DNA of 64,000 nucleotides from Odobenus rosmarus divergens (Eukaryota; Chordata; Mammalia; Carnivora; Odobenidae). The stretch lies in NCBI RefSeq assembly GCF_000321225.1, contig NW_004451524.1, forward strand, positions 496,001 through 560,000. The letters are read 5' to 3'. This document shows positions 49,770 through 62,691 of this stretch, piece after piece. The translations under genes and the position numbers were made by a program. Below the pieces are notes generated by a model. The model made no database searches. It saw only the letters and a list, made by a program, of their open reading frames with translations, and was not told the origin of the DNA. Numbering within the stretch: the stretch's first letter is position 1; every line of letters begins with the position of its first letter.

Positions 49770-52700
49770 GTCTTCCACCAGTGCCCCCTTGACTTCACTT
49801 CCTCCCCTCACGGTGCTAACTCTCTACCTTCCTTCCTCTGTGCTCGTGTCAGCGCATGTGCCCTTGTCCGGCACCCCCTCCACGGCATCCCTGCACATTC
49901 CAACCCTGGGTCAAACTAAGAATTTACACCCTCTGCTCCTGCACATGCATAGCTGCACGGTTTCTATTTGCAGTCTCTACCCTAAGCTGGGCTCTCAGAG
50001 CTATGTGGGGGAAATTCAATGTTTGTGCACACATGTATCCAAGGGGTTTGATGTTATGGGAAAAGGGGACTGGACCGAACAATTTCCAATATAGAGAAGT
50101 TTCAGTATTTACCTGTCATCTTTGACATGCAGATTTTTAAAGAGAGCATAAACACCACTGTGAGCTTAATTAATTCATGTATTTATTCTAATCTAAGAGG
50201 GTAGAAAATCTATTTCCAAAGTGACATAGTGAAAAAAAAATTTTTTTTTACCTCTTTTTATTTCAGAGTATAAAGATGGAACTACTATTACCATAATAGC
50301 TTTGTAGTTCTTGGGACAGTTTTCTGCAACTTCCCACCAACTTGCTAAAATAAATACAAGTTTTTTTCCTGAAACTGTTATTCCCCAGCCCACCCCCAAC
50401 TCATGATGACTCTGACATATTGTAATAAAGCCATTGCTCCCTGAGGATCTCTTTGCACTGCTCCAGCAATTTTTCTCTTCTCTCTCTCTTATTGAAAAAG
50501 AACCCTATTATTAAGTACTTAAAATGTTCAAGATTCCAAAGAGAAGACAAATTTTTGGTATGAGAAATTAATAGTAACAATAAGAAATACAGAATGGAAG
50601 ATAGCAGTTCAAAGCCAAATAAAAATTTCATTTGCAGAATACAAATCAAATACGATTCTTTTGAGCTGCATCTCTCTGATTTATAGACACAGCTCTGTAG
50701 AATATTTCCTAGTATTTTTGCTTCCTCTGTTCCTCTGCTCATACTCACAGCTACTTCTGCACAAATGACCTTACACTTGAATCTTTTCTAAAGCAGGACT
50801 CTTCTAAATCAACCAAAGGATTATTCTTTGTGAACATTTCTGAAAGCAGTAAGAGGAAGATAATTATATACAAAGAAAATCTTAGACAGTGAGGTGTAAC
50901 TCGTAAAGGCAGCTGGGGATATGGATGGATAAAGCCATTTGGTTTAAGTCCTGGTTCTTATGACTAAGAGTTTTTCTTATACATATTTATATAAAATATC
51001 ATATGGATGCCTCATCTCAGTACATAAACAGATCTGTGCCTTGTATACCAGCAGACACATCACCAGATTATTGTATTTTGGATTTGAAGTAAGTAATCAC
51101 AAAAGTGCTTCCTTTTACTATTATGGTATTATTAATATGTATTCTAAACTACATTAGCAAAAAAGCATGGTGTTCCTATCTCCTAGAAATTCATAGCCTT
51201 AATTAGGAAATGGTTTTACTTTCTAATAAAGACCTATACATAGTATGCATTTTAGCCAGTAGCATTTGGGTATTTATTTATGGCGAGTGTATAATTTAGA
51301 ATAAAGGGAAACATGTAAGTACAGCAAAAATAGAATGAAAAATACATAAATGTGTTTGAAACCCAGTCGATTAAGGATTAATGCAAAGTAATCCACAAGG
51401 ACTCCCTGGAAATAACACTATCGCAGATGTCACTGGAAACAAGACCCTGGTGATGAGTTAGCGAATACTGGAGAAGTGATGGGGCAGGAGGGACCAGAAA
51501 GTAAGTGGTTGGAAGGTCTGGAGTTGGAAGGGATGAACTGAAGCATATTTGGCAAGCACGCCTCAGGTAAATGAAGAGCATACCCAGCAGAGAAGTGTGA
51601 AAGCACAAGGAACCTTGGTTAATGTCCTAAGAGCGACGACTGAGCCTGGGACTTTGGAGCTGTGGTACACAAGGAAGCTGTCAATGAAATGCACCAGGTT
51701 TGGGGTTGGACAGGCCCTCAGGTTACCAGCCAAGCAAAACATTTCAGTAGAACATATAGTGGCGTGCTGATTTTTGTACACCAAGTGTGTGCAATTACCC
51801 TATCCCAGAGGCAACAAAAGACGTGTATTAATCCACCTATATACCTTGTACTTAGTCCTCTAAGTGAGCCCTGGCCTTCATCTGCAAAATGTTTGATGAG
51901 GAACAGAGCAATGCTATCTTTCCTACACTGAAAGCAAATCTATACTTTGAACTACAGTACATTTTTTTGAGAAACAACAGAGAATTAAATCCATAATCTA
52001 TTAGCATCATTCTACTGCCTTAGAGTAGATTACGTGTAAAAAATGACCCTAAACCAATGATTTAATGTTCACTGCGGGTTCCCTTCTTTTGGTATTATTA
52101 CAATACTGCTCTTTGCTAGTTTTGCATACTTATCAATATTAGCAGGAAGGAAGACAGCTAAATGTAAAACTTTACAAATGTGGCACTAGTTAACATGAAC
52201 TTAGGTGGGAACTTACTGTCTTAAATCTCAATTTCTTCAGTATCAAAATATTATTGATCTACTTTCTTTATGGGTCGATGGGGAAGCATGCAATTTTCCA
52301 AGTGAATGGAATGAGAGACCACTCAGTGAGTACCTGCCCCCTCATTCTATAAGTAAAGAAAAAGATGCTTATAGAGGGGAGTTGTCCTTAGGGCTGTCCT
52401 GGTCATTTGCTTGTTTCACTTAGAACCATGTATCACCATTTCCCTGCTCTGTTTGGAAGCATAGGAGGGTTGAGTAATGTAGACTGAGAACCCTAGGCTC
52501 CTGGCTTAGCAAGCTTCCAGCTGAGCACTAGAGAAAGAGAGGGCAGATGAAGGGCAGGAGGAGCCAGGAAATTTCTCCCCACTCTTGGGCAGCTTCTCAG
52601 TAGTGGCTGAGTTTTTTTACAAGGCTCATGCTCCCAAAGGATACCCCTGCTTCCATAATCCTCTACTGGGCAGCCCCTGCCATGGTTCTAGCACTAATGC

Positions 52701-53370
52701 ACAATGTCAGCCTCTAAGCTCTAGAAACACAACCCTCTCATTTTCCCAATAGCCCTTGGAGTTACAGCATCTTCTTGCTGTCTCTAAACTCTGAGCTGTC
52801 TCACCACCTCACATTTGGCCAATCAGCTTTTCCATCACCTGTAACCTATTTCTTCTGATGACTTTGCAGTTTCAGATGCCTGGAGTAATTTCTGTTTTTC
52901 TGACTGGGCACTGACTCAGAGATCAATTTAGCATGAGAACTAAGGTATTTTTTCATCTGTCATAATATGATCAAAGATTAGATGACATGCATGTAGGAGT
53001 ATCACCCAACCATTATATAAATATATTTTTTAAACTACTACTAAAATAATGATAACTCCCATAGGCTTTATGCTCTCAATAAATATTACAACATTATATA
53101 ACAAGTAGAAAATATCCACTATTTTTCTTAAAAATTTGATAACTGAATTATTTCCTACCTGTTCTCTATTTGTCACCTCTCCTTACTTCTTCCACTTGCA
53201 GATTACTTTATTTGAAAGCTCATATACATCTAATCTTTACCCGTGCTTTCAAGAAATGAACACTTTCCATCCATCACCCACCCCCCATCTGTTCATCTTC
53301 AGTCCTTAAGATTCGCTCTTTAGTATCAAATGACAGCACACTTCAAAATTTTACATCAGTTTTGGAATTC
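49770..53370. other. Unannotated intron sequence
   Basis: No gene found. Bases 51540-51720 ('gagcatacccagcagagaag', 'gaaagcacaaggaaccttgg') look like a very old LINE-type repeat, family not assigned. Open frames of 60-122 codons overlap each other and are treated as chance. Confidence 0.4.
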
Positions 53371-53379
53371 ACTCCAGAA

Positions 53380-53850
53380 ATGGCTAGTCTATTCTTGCAT
53401 CATCTGTCTTTGATGGCCATAGGTTACTGCATTGTGTGAAGGTGCAATAGTTTACTTAAGCAACTGATTTACTGCTGGTGGATCGGATCAGTATTATTTT
53501 GCTGCTACAGACAATGTTGCAATGAATATCCTTGCATACATTTCAAATGCACAGTGAAAATGAACTTCAAGATAAATCCCTAGAGTTTGAGTTGCTTTTT
53601 GGTGCAAGTTATTTGGATAGATTTAAAATATCAGGCAACATTGTTTTGGACTCCCTTCCTTCAATACACTAAAAAACATTCATTCTTTCTGAAGAGTTTT
53701 TACCTATTTATTCTCCCACGAGCAGAGCTTGAGAGTTCCTCTTTACCCATGCCCCATGGCAATGCTTTCTGTGTCTTAAATCATTTGCGTCACCTTCAAA
53801 ATATTAATTTCGTACACAAAGAACCTGAACATATAGCATAGGGGTTACTT
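53380..53850 (-). repeat. Antisense L1 3' fragment
   Basis: 'tttgctgctacagacaatgt' + 'tgcaatgaatatccttgcat' and 'aacttcaagataaatcccta' read as the complement of the 3' end of old L1 ORF2 (the 'subset rehearsing' region with tandem conserved words). Confidence 0.6.
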
Positions 53851-53859
53851 AAGCTAGGT

Positions 53860-54045
53860 TCCTGAGGATCACAATCTTGCCCCATCTAGCTATGTGGTCT
53901 TGGGAAAATAACCTTCCCACCCCATCCCTGTTTTCTTATATACAAACTGGGCATTATCATAGTTCCTAATTCACTGGGTTGTGAATTAATTGGATAAATA
54001 GATAATGCATATAGAATAATGCCTAGCATATATTTTTTTATTCAA
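53860..54045 (+). repeat. MIR
   Basis: 'atctagctatgtggtcttgg', 'gaaaataaccttcccacccc', 'ttatatacaaactgggcatt' and 'aatgcctagcatat' follow MIR order. Confidence 0.65.
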
Positions 54046-54157
54046 GCAAATAATCCCTCCCTAAGTTATGGACTTTAACAAATTATTTACAAACTTAGAG
54101 ACAGAGGATCTGGGCCATAAAAAATGTTCATTCTTGCTTTTTAAATGCTTTTCTTTA

Positions 54158-54362
54158 TGGGTGCCTGGGTGGCTCAGTTGATTAAGCATCTGCCTTCCAC
54201 TTGGGTCATGATCTCAGGGTCTTGGGACTGAGCCCCGTGTTGGGCTCTTTGCTCAGCAGAGAGTCTGCTTCTCCCTCTCACTCTCCCTCTGTACTCTCTC
54301 TCTCTCTTCAAATAAATTAATAAGATCTTTAAAAATAAATAAATAATTAAATAAATAAATAA
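54158..54362 (+). mobile_element. CanSINE
   Basis: Starts gggtgcctgggtggctcagt, with full head, CT-rich part and a long A-rich tail containing (AAAT)n. Target duplications aatgcttttcttta (54144-54157) and aaggcttttcttta (54363-54376), one mismatch. Confidence 0.94.
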
Positions 54363-54579
54363 AAGGCTTTTCTTTAAAACTAATTTTTAGCTTCCTCTTG
54401 TGTTAAACAGTAGAATCCATAATACCATGGTTTTGATGTAGTAGTTAAAAATTTTTTAAGAAAAGTCATCACATTAAATGCATAGCTATTAAAATTAAAG
54501 AAGACATTATTTTGTTATATACAATAACTTGGCAAATTATGTCTTAAATAACACTGCAGTTTCAACATTCTTATTTGTT

Positions 54580-54725
54580 TAAGTCTTTTAGGAAGTGTTA
54601 ACTGACACCTGTTTTAATTTGCATTTCTTCAATCATGAATGAGGCTGAAGACACTTTCACATATTTACATATCATCTTTTCCTTTCTATGAACTGCCTGT
54701 TTATATTTTGCTTCCTTTTTTGAAA
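54580..54725 (-). repeat. Antisense L1 fragment
   Basis: 'cctgttttaatttgcatttc', 'aatcatgaatgaggctgaag' and 'tatgaactgcctgtttatat' are the complement of the late part of L1 ORF2. The piece is split from neighbouring antisense L1 by SINEs. Confidence 0.7.
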
Positions 54726-54736
54726 AAATAAAGCTT

Positions 54737-54860
54737 CAGGGGCACCTGGCTGGCTCAGTCAACAGTGCATGCGACTCTTGATCTTGGGGTTGCAAGTTTC
54801 AGCCCCATGTTGGGTATAGAGATTACTTAAAAATAAAATCTTTAAAAATAAATAAAAAGT
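54737..54860 (+). mobile_element. Short-form CanSINE
   Basis: Starts ggggcacctggctggctcag, has 'cgactcttgatcttggggtt', and ends after 'gggtatagagattacttaaa', with no CT-rich section. The 14-bp target duplication aaaaaataaagctt is exact (54723-54736 and 54861-54874). It resembles the short copy at 24717, so a separate subfamily is likely. Confidence 0.93.
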
Positions 54861-54874
54861 AAAAAATAAAGCTT

Positions 54875-55310
54875 TATTTTTTATTATTAATTTCTAAGAG
54901 TGTTTTGTACCTGTGCTAATAGAGTTTTCTGTGATAATGGGTATGTTCTATAACTACACTAAAACAGTAACCACTGGCTTAATACAGCTATTGAGCACTT
55001 AAAATGCGGCTAGTGCAACTGAGAAACTTCATTTTTATTTTATTTCATTTTAGTTGAGTTTTAAACTTGAATAGCCCTCTATAGCTAGTGGCTAACATAT
55101 TAGAAGGTCTTTCTCATTAGAAGGGCAGAGTTAACATCTGGTTTATAGCTTTTTTTACCTAGCATTGATCTTCAGCTAAATTCTTCTCACAACATATCCT
55201 CAAGGAATGCACAGAAGTTTACTGGATCTAAGATAAACTGGCATCCTGCTGATTATGCTTTGTACCAAACTAAGAATCTATACTTGGTTGTCAAGTTTGC
55301 TTATTGAGTA
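54875..55310. other. Unannotated intron sequence
   Basis: Possibly further eroded antisense L1 sequence; I cannot show it. Confidence 0.35.
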
Positions 55311-55475
55311 ATCCAATGGTTCCCATACTTTGAAGCACACTGGAATCACTTGGTACTATTTTTTTAAATCCCAATACCTGGGGTTCCCACCCCCAAACAT
55401 TATTTAATTGGCAAGGATGCTGCCTGGGCATTGGAATTCAAATAAGCAGCAAAATTTGGGAGCCCCAGAGATAAC
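55311..55475 (+). repeat. MER5A element
   Basis: 'ccaatggttcccatactttg', 'aagcacactggaatcacttg', 'ccaatacctggggttcccac' and 'gcctgggcattggaattcaa' follow MER5A. Confidence 0.65.
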
Positions 55476-55749
55476 CTGTAATCAGTGAGTAACCTGGGAG
55501 TAATGAGATGCAGGTACACCAAAAAAAGGGGTTAGCAAGTATCTCTGAGGCGTTATATCATTGACAAGGCATAAAAGCTGAAGGTCCCCTGAAGCTGATG
55601 GCTTTCCTGATCTGTGGTGGTCACAGCCACTCAGCCTTGTCCAAGTGACCAATTCAAGTTGTTGGGATATTTAGAAGCTGTTCAGTAGAGCCAAACATTC
55701 GTTATGTTGTTGCTGCACATGCTGCACTATTCCCCGCCCTTTATCCCTT

Positions 55750-57060
55750 TTTAAATCTAAGTAAACTTGCACGTCCATAAAGTCTATTTGGTCATTGTCA
55801 ATCTGAATATGAATCTTAACTCAAGACCACTGTTGCTGGTGAATCAAAGTGGGCATTGCTATCGTAAGGCTAAAAGTAATTCTATACTCTTTCAATGTGG
55901 TTTATGCTATTTTTTCATGCAGATTTCTAAATATTATCTCAGTTTTCATCTTTTCCTCAATGGCATCTGGATTTGGTTCTCCTGCTTAGAAAGACATGTG
56001 CCTTCCAATATTATGTGTGTATCTATCTATTCATCATCCTGTGTTCTCTTTCATTATTTTTTTCTATGTTTGTATCATTTTTAAATATTCAATTCATCTG
56101 GAATCTATTTTGATATAAAATATTTGTTTCTGATATTTGCTTTCCTAAAACCACAGCTTACTAAGTTCCATGTTGACTAATTTCCTCACATATTTTCGAT
56201 GTTACGTCTATCTTGGGCAAATCCCTAAACGTATTTGGACTTAGTAATGGATGTTCTCTTTTGTTCTTTCAGTATGCTTTAATGTGCCATTATCAACCTG
56301 TTTTAATTAACATAAATTTATAAAATTTTCCTAACATGTAGATTCTCCTTAGTACTATTATTTTTTGCTAACTTATCTATTTTCTCATATACACTTTTTA
56401 TAGGTGAAATTCAGAATGATTTCACTTTTATGAGTTATTTTAGGTAGAATGAGTAGTTTTATGATACTGTTTTCCACTTCAAAACAAGATATGACCTTGC
56501 ATTTAATCACATCTTCTTTTATGTCCTTTGGTAATATTCTAAATATTATTTTTATATAACTTGTAACATTTTCTTTAAGGTTTCTTCCTTGATATGTATT
56601 CATTTTTGGTTGTATTTTAGGTGGAGTATGTATTCCTTTTTATTGCCTATGTTATTATTTATATGTAGGAAGATGTATTACTGATTTTAAAAATTAATTT
56701 TATTGTTAGGCATATTATTGAATTATTTTCTTTATTTTAAAGATTTTATTTATTTATTTGACAGAGAGAGATACAGTGAGAGAGGGAACACAAGCAGGGG
56801 GAATGGGAGAGGGAGAAACAGGCTTTCCACCAAGCAGGGAGCCCGATGCGGGGCTCGATTCCAGGACCCTGGGATCATGACCTGAGCCGAAGGCAAACAC
56901 TTAATGACTGAGCCACCCAAGCGCCCCTACTGAATTATTTTCTTAAAAATTAGTAAAATAATCCTCTTAGATTTTTAAGGATCATATTGTTATCAATGCC
57001 AAATCTTATCTCCTCCTTTCTAGCTTTATATATTTTTCTTTCTCTGATTGAGAAATGCTT
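55750..57060 (-). repeat. Antisense old L1 ORF2 region
   Basis: Reads as the complement of L1 ORF2 middle and early parts: 'caattcatctggaatctatt', 'catgttgactaatttcctca', 'aaggtttcttccttgatatg' and 'tcttagatttttaaggatca'. Together with pieces at 53.4 and 54.6 kb it is probably one antisense L1 copy broken up by SINEs. A SINE lies inside at 56733. Confidence 0.6.
56733..56930 (-). mobile_element. CanSINE, reverse orientation
   Basis: On the minus strand it begins aggggcgcttgggtggctca and ends in an AAATAAATAAA-type tail. The target duplication tgaattattttctt is exact (56719-56732 and 56931-56944). Confidence 0.95.
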
Positions 57061-58485
57061 GTAAGTTCAGAACTTAACGTCAAATTAGGAAAGAGAGCTT
57101 AATGCGTTGGTTTTCTAGAAGACCCAGTTGCCTAGGTCTTAACAATCAAAGAAACATTTCAAAGGGACAGAATTATTCCAAGAAAGAAGAACTCCAAACG
57201 TAGCCTCCTGAAACTGGGGAACTAGAGAAGCCAGAAGTACACATCTATTACATCGCATCACAGCAATGGCAAGAAGGAATGGAGAAAAGGGGGTGATGTT
57301 GTTGTCACTGAATGGTCATGTGGGAGAATGTGAGATACAACTAGAATGTGTACTTAACACATGTTATTCCCTGGTTGACTATTTGAGAATGATCCTGAAT
57401 GTGAGTGTGCACTCTGAAGAGGGCACCAAATCCAATCTCCTGCTAACTCTAATCACTTTCTTCAAATAATTTTTATTGTTTGCAGAGAGACATATCATTT
57501 TGAAAAATGTGAAACAACAGTACCATTTATCTTATCTCATTTGTATATGTGTACCTGCGGCTCATAGGGGTTTGCATATATATATTTATTTTGTATATTA
57601 CATATTGCTATAAAATTCCAATAAATGTGTGTCCAAAGAAGTTAATGAGAAGGGACTGACATAGCACATTACAGAACGAGCACAGATGAAGGAGGTAAAA
57701 GAAACCACACCACATGACAGAAAAGGTGCCTCGCAAACTAACCGTTCTGATCCATGACTGAAGCCACATTAAAAACCCAAATGCAGCCACCTTTAACCAT
57801 GCACTACAGGGTTAATCATTTTCAAAAGGGTGAAGAACTCCTAGTTAAATAGAAATACAAACAGGAGATTTCCTGAGGATACAGACAACTTTCATTAACA
57901 ATGTCTTCTTGGCATTGAAGTAGAGGCCGTCTTGAAAGGCAGATGGAGCTTAAAGCGTTCTCTGGGCATTTGTCCAAGGACTGAGGCAAGTCTTGCGATG
58001 CATTAAGCTTTATGATTTGACATGTTGACATACATGGCATTAGCACTGTTGTACTTTGTATCACCACAAATGATTTTTGCAGGCTTAAGTCACCAGAATA
58101 AGGACTCAACAGAGGGAAAGAGCTAGAAAAGCTGCACCTTGCAAGGCAGGGAGTCCAATAGGCTTAGAGCACCTCTCCCACTTGTATTCCTGCCTCCTCG
58201 GGTTTTCTATCAAACTCCCCCAGTCACGTATTTATTTGATTTGAAACAAATATATGTTAAAATCTTTGCAGGTAGTCTTTCTGCCCTGTCTGGCTTTGAG
58301 AGTTGACAACTCAATCATTCACAGTGATAATGGTGTGAATATTTTGTGAATATACTACTATGTCACAGGGGCCCTAGATTTTTCACAAGCCAAAGATGAC
58401 ATTAAACATGTCTAATTAAAAAAATGAATAAAACTACTCTGACTTTGGAAATATGCTAAAGGTTTCTGTTTGGATGAAATCCATA
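57061..58485. other. Unannotated intron sequence
   Basis: No gene or repeat family recognised; a short (TA)n patch lies near 57575-57590. Confidence 0.4.
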
Positions 58486-58503
58486 AAAAAAAGCAAACTA
58501 TTC

Positions 58504-58681
58504 GGAACGCCTGAGGGGCTCAGTCGGTTAGCTGTCTGCCTTCGGCTCAGGTCATGATCCCAGGGTCCTGGGATCGAGTCCCTCATAGGGCTCCTTGCTC
58601 GGCGGGGAGCCTGCTTCTCCCTCTGCCTGCCACTCCCGCTGCTTGTGCTTTCTCTCTCTCTAATAAATAAACAAAATCTTT
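58504..58681 (+). mobile_element. CanSINE
   Basis: Starts ggaacgcctgaggggctcag, with full head, CT-rich part and AAATAAACAAAATC tail. The 17-18-bp target duplication aaaaaaagcaaactattc is exact (about 58486-58503 and 58682-58699). Good preservation of CpGs suggests a young copy. Confidence 0.95.
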
Positions 58682-58699
58682 AAAAAAAGCAAACTATTC

Positions 58700-59935
58700 T
58701 GTGTAGAACAATCATATTTATCTAAATAATTCATAAAATTGATACCATCCCATTCTTTGCCTGTATAGCCTGCAGTGTAAAAGAACCTTGGGCATGTATC
58801 AGAGACAATTTGGATAATTTAGCTATAAAGTTCCTGCACATGCTGATCTATTTAAAATAGTTTCTAAGATGTTACTTTCATGATATTCGGCAATTGTTCT
58901 TAAATGAGTGAAAATTACACCTTACATTTACTTTTTCAATCGCTTACAATAAACTGGCTGAAAAGTCTTTTGATCATAGATGTTGAAGGATTTTATTTTA
59001 TCTTCAATCTGAGAGGAAAAATTTTAGTGGCTTGCATTTTCTAATTTTTTTGTGAAATATTTATATGCCATCTACTAGAATACTTTGTATAAATTACATT
59101 TATGAGCTTGGACTATAAATTCTTCCTAAAGAAATGTTTTAATGCATAATTTTACAAACTACCATATATCTGTCAAGTTTACAGTTCTATTAAGTATGTG
59201 CATGAACTGTATAGATAATAAACAAAATATTTTGTCTTTCTTTTTAAAGATTATTTGTAAGAAGCAGCAGGACATTTTATTAATTCTTTCAGGTATACAG
59301 AAATCATTGTTGTCCCCCCGTGCTTGAGGCGGGATCAAGTGAAGGGAGGGTGAGGATCCCCACAGCAGCATTTCAATCCAAGTTGATGGGTTTTATTTTC
59401 TTTGTTTCTAAATTCACAATTGTCTTTTCTTCCTCTTTCCATCAAACACTTGTATAATGGCTTATGTGTTTCCTAACTCTCTTTTATAGATTTACTTCTA
59501 TCATCTGGGGCAGAATGTGAAGCTCTTCAAGGAAACTGGCCGTTCCATATAGTCTGTATACAACCCAGAGTACCTTTTTAAAAATGGGCAAAAACATACC
59601 AAATAAAGAAAAAGAATTTGGGAATTATATATTTGTAAAATACAACAAAGGGTTAAATTCCTAACTATGTACATCAATTAAAAATTGTACTTTGGCTAAA
59701 AAACAACCCAAATTGAAGTGATCTGTGTTATGCCAGGTGAACTGTCAAGAACCGGGTACAATTCACCAGGTTTAATTTCTCCTGCTTTGGCAATTACAGA
59801 CTCACAGAGGGAGTTTCCCTTAGAGTGGCACCTGAGTCACTAGAGGGGAACAGAACTTTGCAGCCTACCCGGGATGGACAGATAGCATGAAGATGTGTGT
59901 GTGGTATGGGATTTGGGTTGTTTTACCTACACCTT
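58700..59935. other. Unannotated intron sequence
   Basis: AT-rich, no recognisable feature. Confidence 0.4.
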
Positions 59936-59989
59936 AACTTCACCTATCTTATGTGTACTCACAACTTCACCTGTCTTATGTGTACTCAT
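59936..59989 (+). repeat. 27-bp tandem duplication
   Basis: Two adjacent copies, 59936-59962 and 59963-59989, starting aacttcacct and ending tgtgtactca, differ at two positions. Confidence 0.9.
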
Positions 59990-60489
59990 GGTACCTGTTG
60001 CACCAAGTCCTAATTTTGATCTTGACATTCAGAGTTATCCATCAATTTTCTTTACCATAACCAAAAATATCATTCAGACCTTCTCGAACTTGACAGTCCA
60101 TTCTAACCAGTAGACTCACTGGTTATTACATGGGATACTGTATCTCTGGATATCTCCAATGTCTATGCTTTTGTTCACCCTTTTCTAGCTATATGGTAGA
60201 AGCTTCCTTAATCCTTACATAATCTAAGTTATCATGCTTTTTTCAATACTCATGTGAGCCCAGCTTTTTTTGACAGTCAGTCTACAAGGATCCATATATT
60301 CCACCAATTTCCAAATCTCTAGAAGTCTGTACCCCATATTTGCATGCTTCTCTGAATCATTTTTTGGTTTGTGCTGACATGTTTTATCTCTTTGATGACA
60401 TTAACATGAGCTCTTTCAATACGTCCCAGAATTATTTTTACGAAGTTATACCCAGATTAGGTGATCAATGTATTCAAATCTATTCATTC

Positions 60490-60700
60490 ATTGATTTTTT
60501 TCTGTAATACACTCAACAAAAGCCATGGGCCACACTAAGTACTGAATGCTGGAAATGCAAAGATGAAAAAGATAAACCCTCTCCCATAAAAAAGTTCAAA
60601 CTTTATAAGGCAGAGAGAAATGTACCATCCTAACTCTAAATATATTAAACCGGTATACATAAATGCACTAAAAGGCAGAGCTGATCATGGGAGGAAGGAG
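60490..60700 (+). repeat. Possible very old LINE fragment (L2/CR1 type)
   Basis: 'ggccacactaagtactgaat' + 'gctggaaatgcaaagatgaa' resembles the widespread 'transport-like' phrase of ancient LINE copies. Similar wording recurs at 60850-60970 and 61790-61900. Weak. Confidence 0.35.
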
Positions 60701-60732
60701 TCACTACAATAAAGTGCACTGTTTTCATTCAT

Positions 60733-60852
60733 TCATTTATTCAAGTGCCTTCCTTAATGCCCATCACCCAGTTACCCCATCCACCCACCCACCTCCCCTC
60801 CAGCAACCCTCCGTTTGCTTCCTATAGTTAAGAGTCTCTTACGGTTTAACAT
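60733..60852 (-). mobile_element. 3' end of a carnivore L1, reverse orientation
   Basis: The complement of this stretch matches the 3' UTR of the L1 at 18228-24704 around 24478-24570: accgtaagagactcttaact, then 'aggaagcaaacggagggttg', then the G-rich tract. It is a 5'-truncated insertion of about 120 bp in a separate event. Confidence 0.8.
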
Positions 60853-61089
60853 GCTGGGAACTCTTAAGATTTGGGATGCCAAGATGAAAGGATGGAAGGT
60901 ACAGCCTCTATTTTCAGGGTGTTCACACTCAAGAGAGGAAGAAAGTGAGTAAACCAACAAATTATAGCACAGTCTAAAAAATAGCATTCCCTTGACAATT
61001 AATTGTGATAGATGCCATCTGTCTTCACATTGATTGGTTTGGATTAGTTAGGGATATCATTATGCCTCTATTTCACCCTGAGTACATGA

Positions 61090-61303
61090 CCTTTTTTTTA
61101 AATTTGTTTATTTATTTCAGAGAGAGAGAAACAGAGAGAGTGCGTGCGGCTAGTGGGGGGAGGGGCAGAGGGAGAGAATCTCAAGCAGACTCCGAGCTAA
61201 GCATGGAGCGTGATGTGGGACCCAACCTAATGACCCATGAGATCATGACCTGAGCCTAAACCAAGAGTTGGACACTTAACTGACTGAGTCACCCAGGTGC
61301 CCC
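61090..61303 (-). mobile_element. CanSINE, reverse orientation
   Basis: On the minus strand it starts ggggcacctgggtgactcag, has the 'caactcttggtttaggctca' head, and ends in an AAATAAATAAAC tail. The purine-rich section 61120-61180 is the complement of its CT-rich part. The target duplication is not obvious. Confidence 0.9.
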
Positions 61304-62330
61304 AGGATCTGAGCACCTCACCTTTAATAAGAGTAAGCAAAAAAGGCAAATGGCGTGGTCTAGGTTTGGCTTTCCCCAAGCTTAATGAACAGAGAAACAA
61401 TTTTCATGGTTGATCCATCATTTTAAGACATGTCAAAAACGTACGTTTTACTTAACACAGCTAAATATTACCATGAATTAGCATCTACTTATCTAGTTTA
61501 AAATCCAATGCTTAATTTAGAAAAAGAGTAAAAGATAATCCAAACACCTAGTTAAAATAAATACCTCATTAAGCTTTCATTGTTATTGGTTCATAATTAC
61601 TGTTTATTTTGTCCCTAGTTTGAATGGTTCTCATGAAATTAATTCAACCGTAATATTCAGTTTTTCTCGCTCTTCTACACTTCAGCTTGCTTTGGATTTT
61701 AAGGCAGCTTTTCTTCAAAATGCTTATAGGCAACTTCTTCCAGCCTAACTTTTGTTCTCTCGAGAGAAAGAGCAGGGCTACTTCTTCTCAATTCAATTTA
61801 CATCAATAAACATGCATCAAATGGCCACCAAGTGCGTTAGAAATACAAAGGTGAGTAAATCACAGTCCATTTCTTCCATGAGTTGATAATGTACACAGGG
61901 TTCTAGGAACTTTCAAAAGAGAGGCAATTGACTGATCAAAGAAAATTACCATTATGTACCCAAATAGGCTTCCAAATTATCTGTGTGCTAAGAATGATGC
62001 TTCATTAAGTTACTCATTTTCTCTGGTTCCAGCAGCTCAGCCAGAGGAAAAAAAAAAAAAAAAAGAAAGTTCTTTGACTGCAGTATGTTGTCCCTGGCCC
62101 ACGTAAGATCCAAACCAATACCCCTCTCCTGGCAAAGAAGTCCTTTCTTCACCACCAAGCAAACTGCCTATAGCTTCCTTCTTCCACCAGGTGTTCATAT
62201 ACAATCAACCAACTACAAATACCACCCCACTCTATTATAAACTGCCTCCTTGTCAGTCTCCTATAGAAGCCATGCCCCTGTCCATAACACACAGCATTTT
62301 ACATACTTATGTACTTTTAAAAGAATAGAG
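61304..62330. other. Unannotated intron sequence
   Basis: Includes an A18 run at 62049-62064 or so. No gene recognised. Confidence 0.4.
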
Positions 62331-62344
62331 AATGGTTTATATAC

Positions 62345-62420
62345 AAATCATATATATGTATATATGTATGTGTATATATATATATATCATATATAAATAC
62401 TCCAAATATATATACAAATC
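62345..62420 (+). repeat. (TA)n-rich low-complexity stretch
   Basis: Alternating TA/TG words (for example 'tatatatgtatatatgtatg') with interruptions, about 430 bp inside the intron from the exon at 62848-63041. Confidence 0.8.
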
Positions 62421-62691
62421 TCCATATACTAGAGAGAGAGGGAGATGTTCAGAAATCTCTGAGTCATCAGAGGGAATAAAAGGAACAAATTCTTTTAACC
62501 AAGCTTTAAATGAAAACCATGCAAAACCACTGTGTTATTGGACAAAGCTTAAAACGAAATTACAGGTTTTGATTATTTCTTACATTTCCACACTCTGTAA
62601 TGGACAAATAAGATTTTTTTTTCCAATTTCTGAGGTCTCTGAGATAAATTTACCTTTAGTGTTTTCGTAATTTATACCATGAAATGTATTA

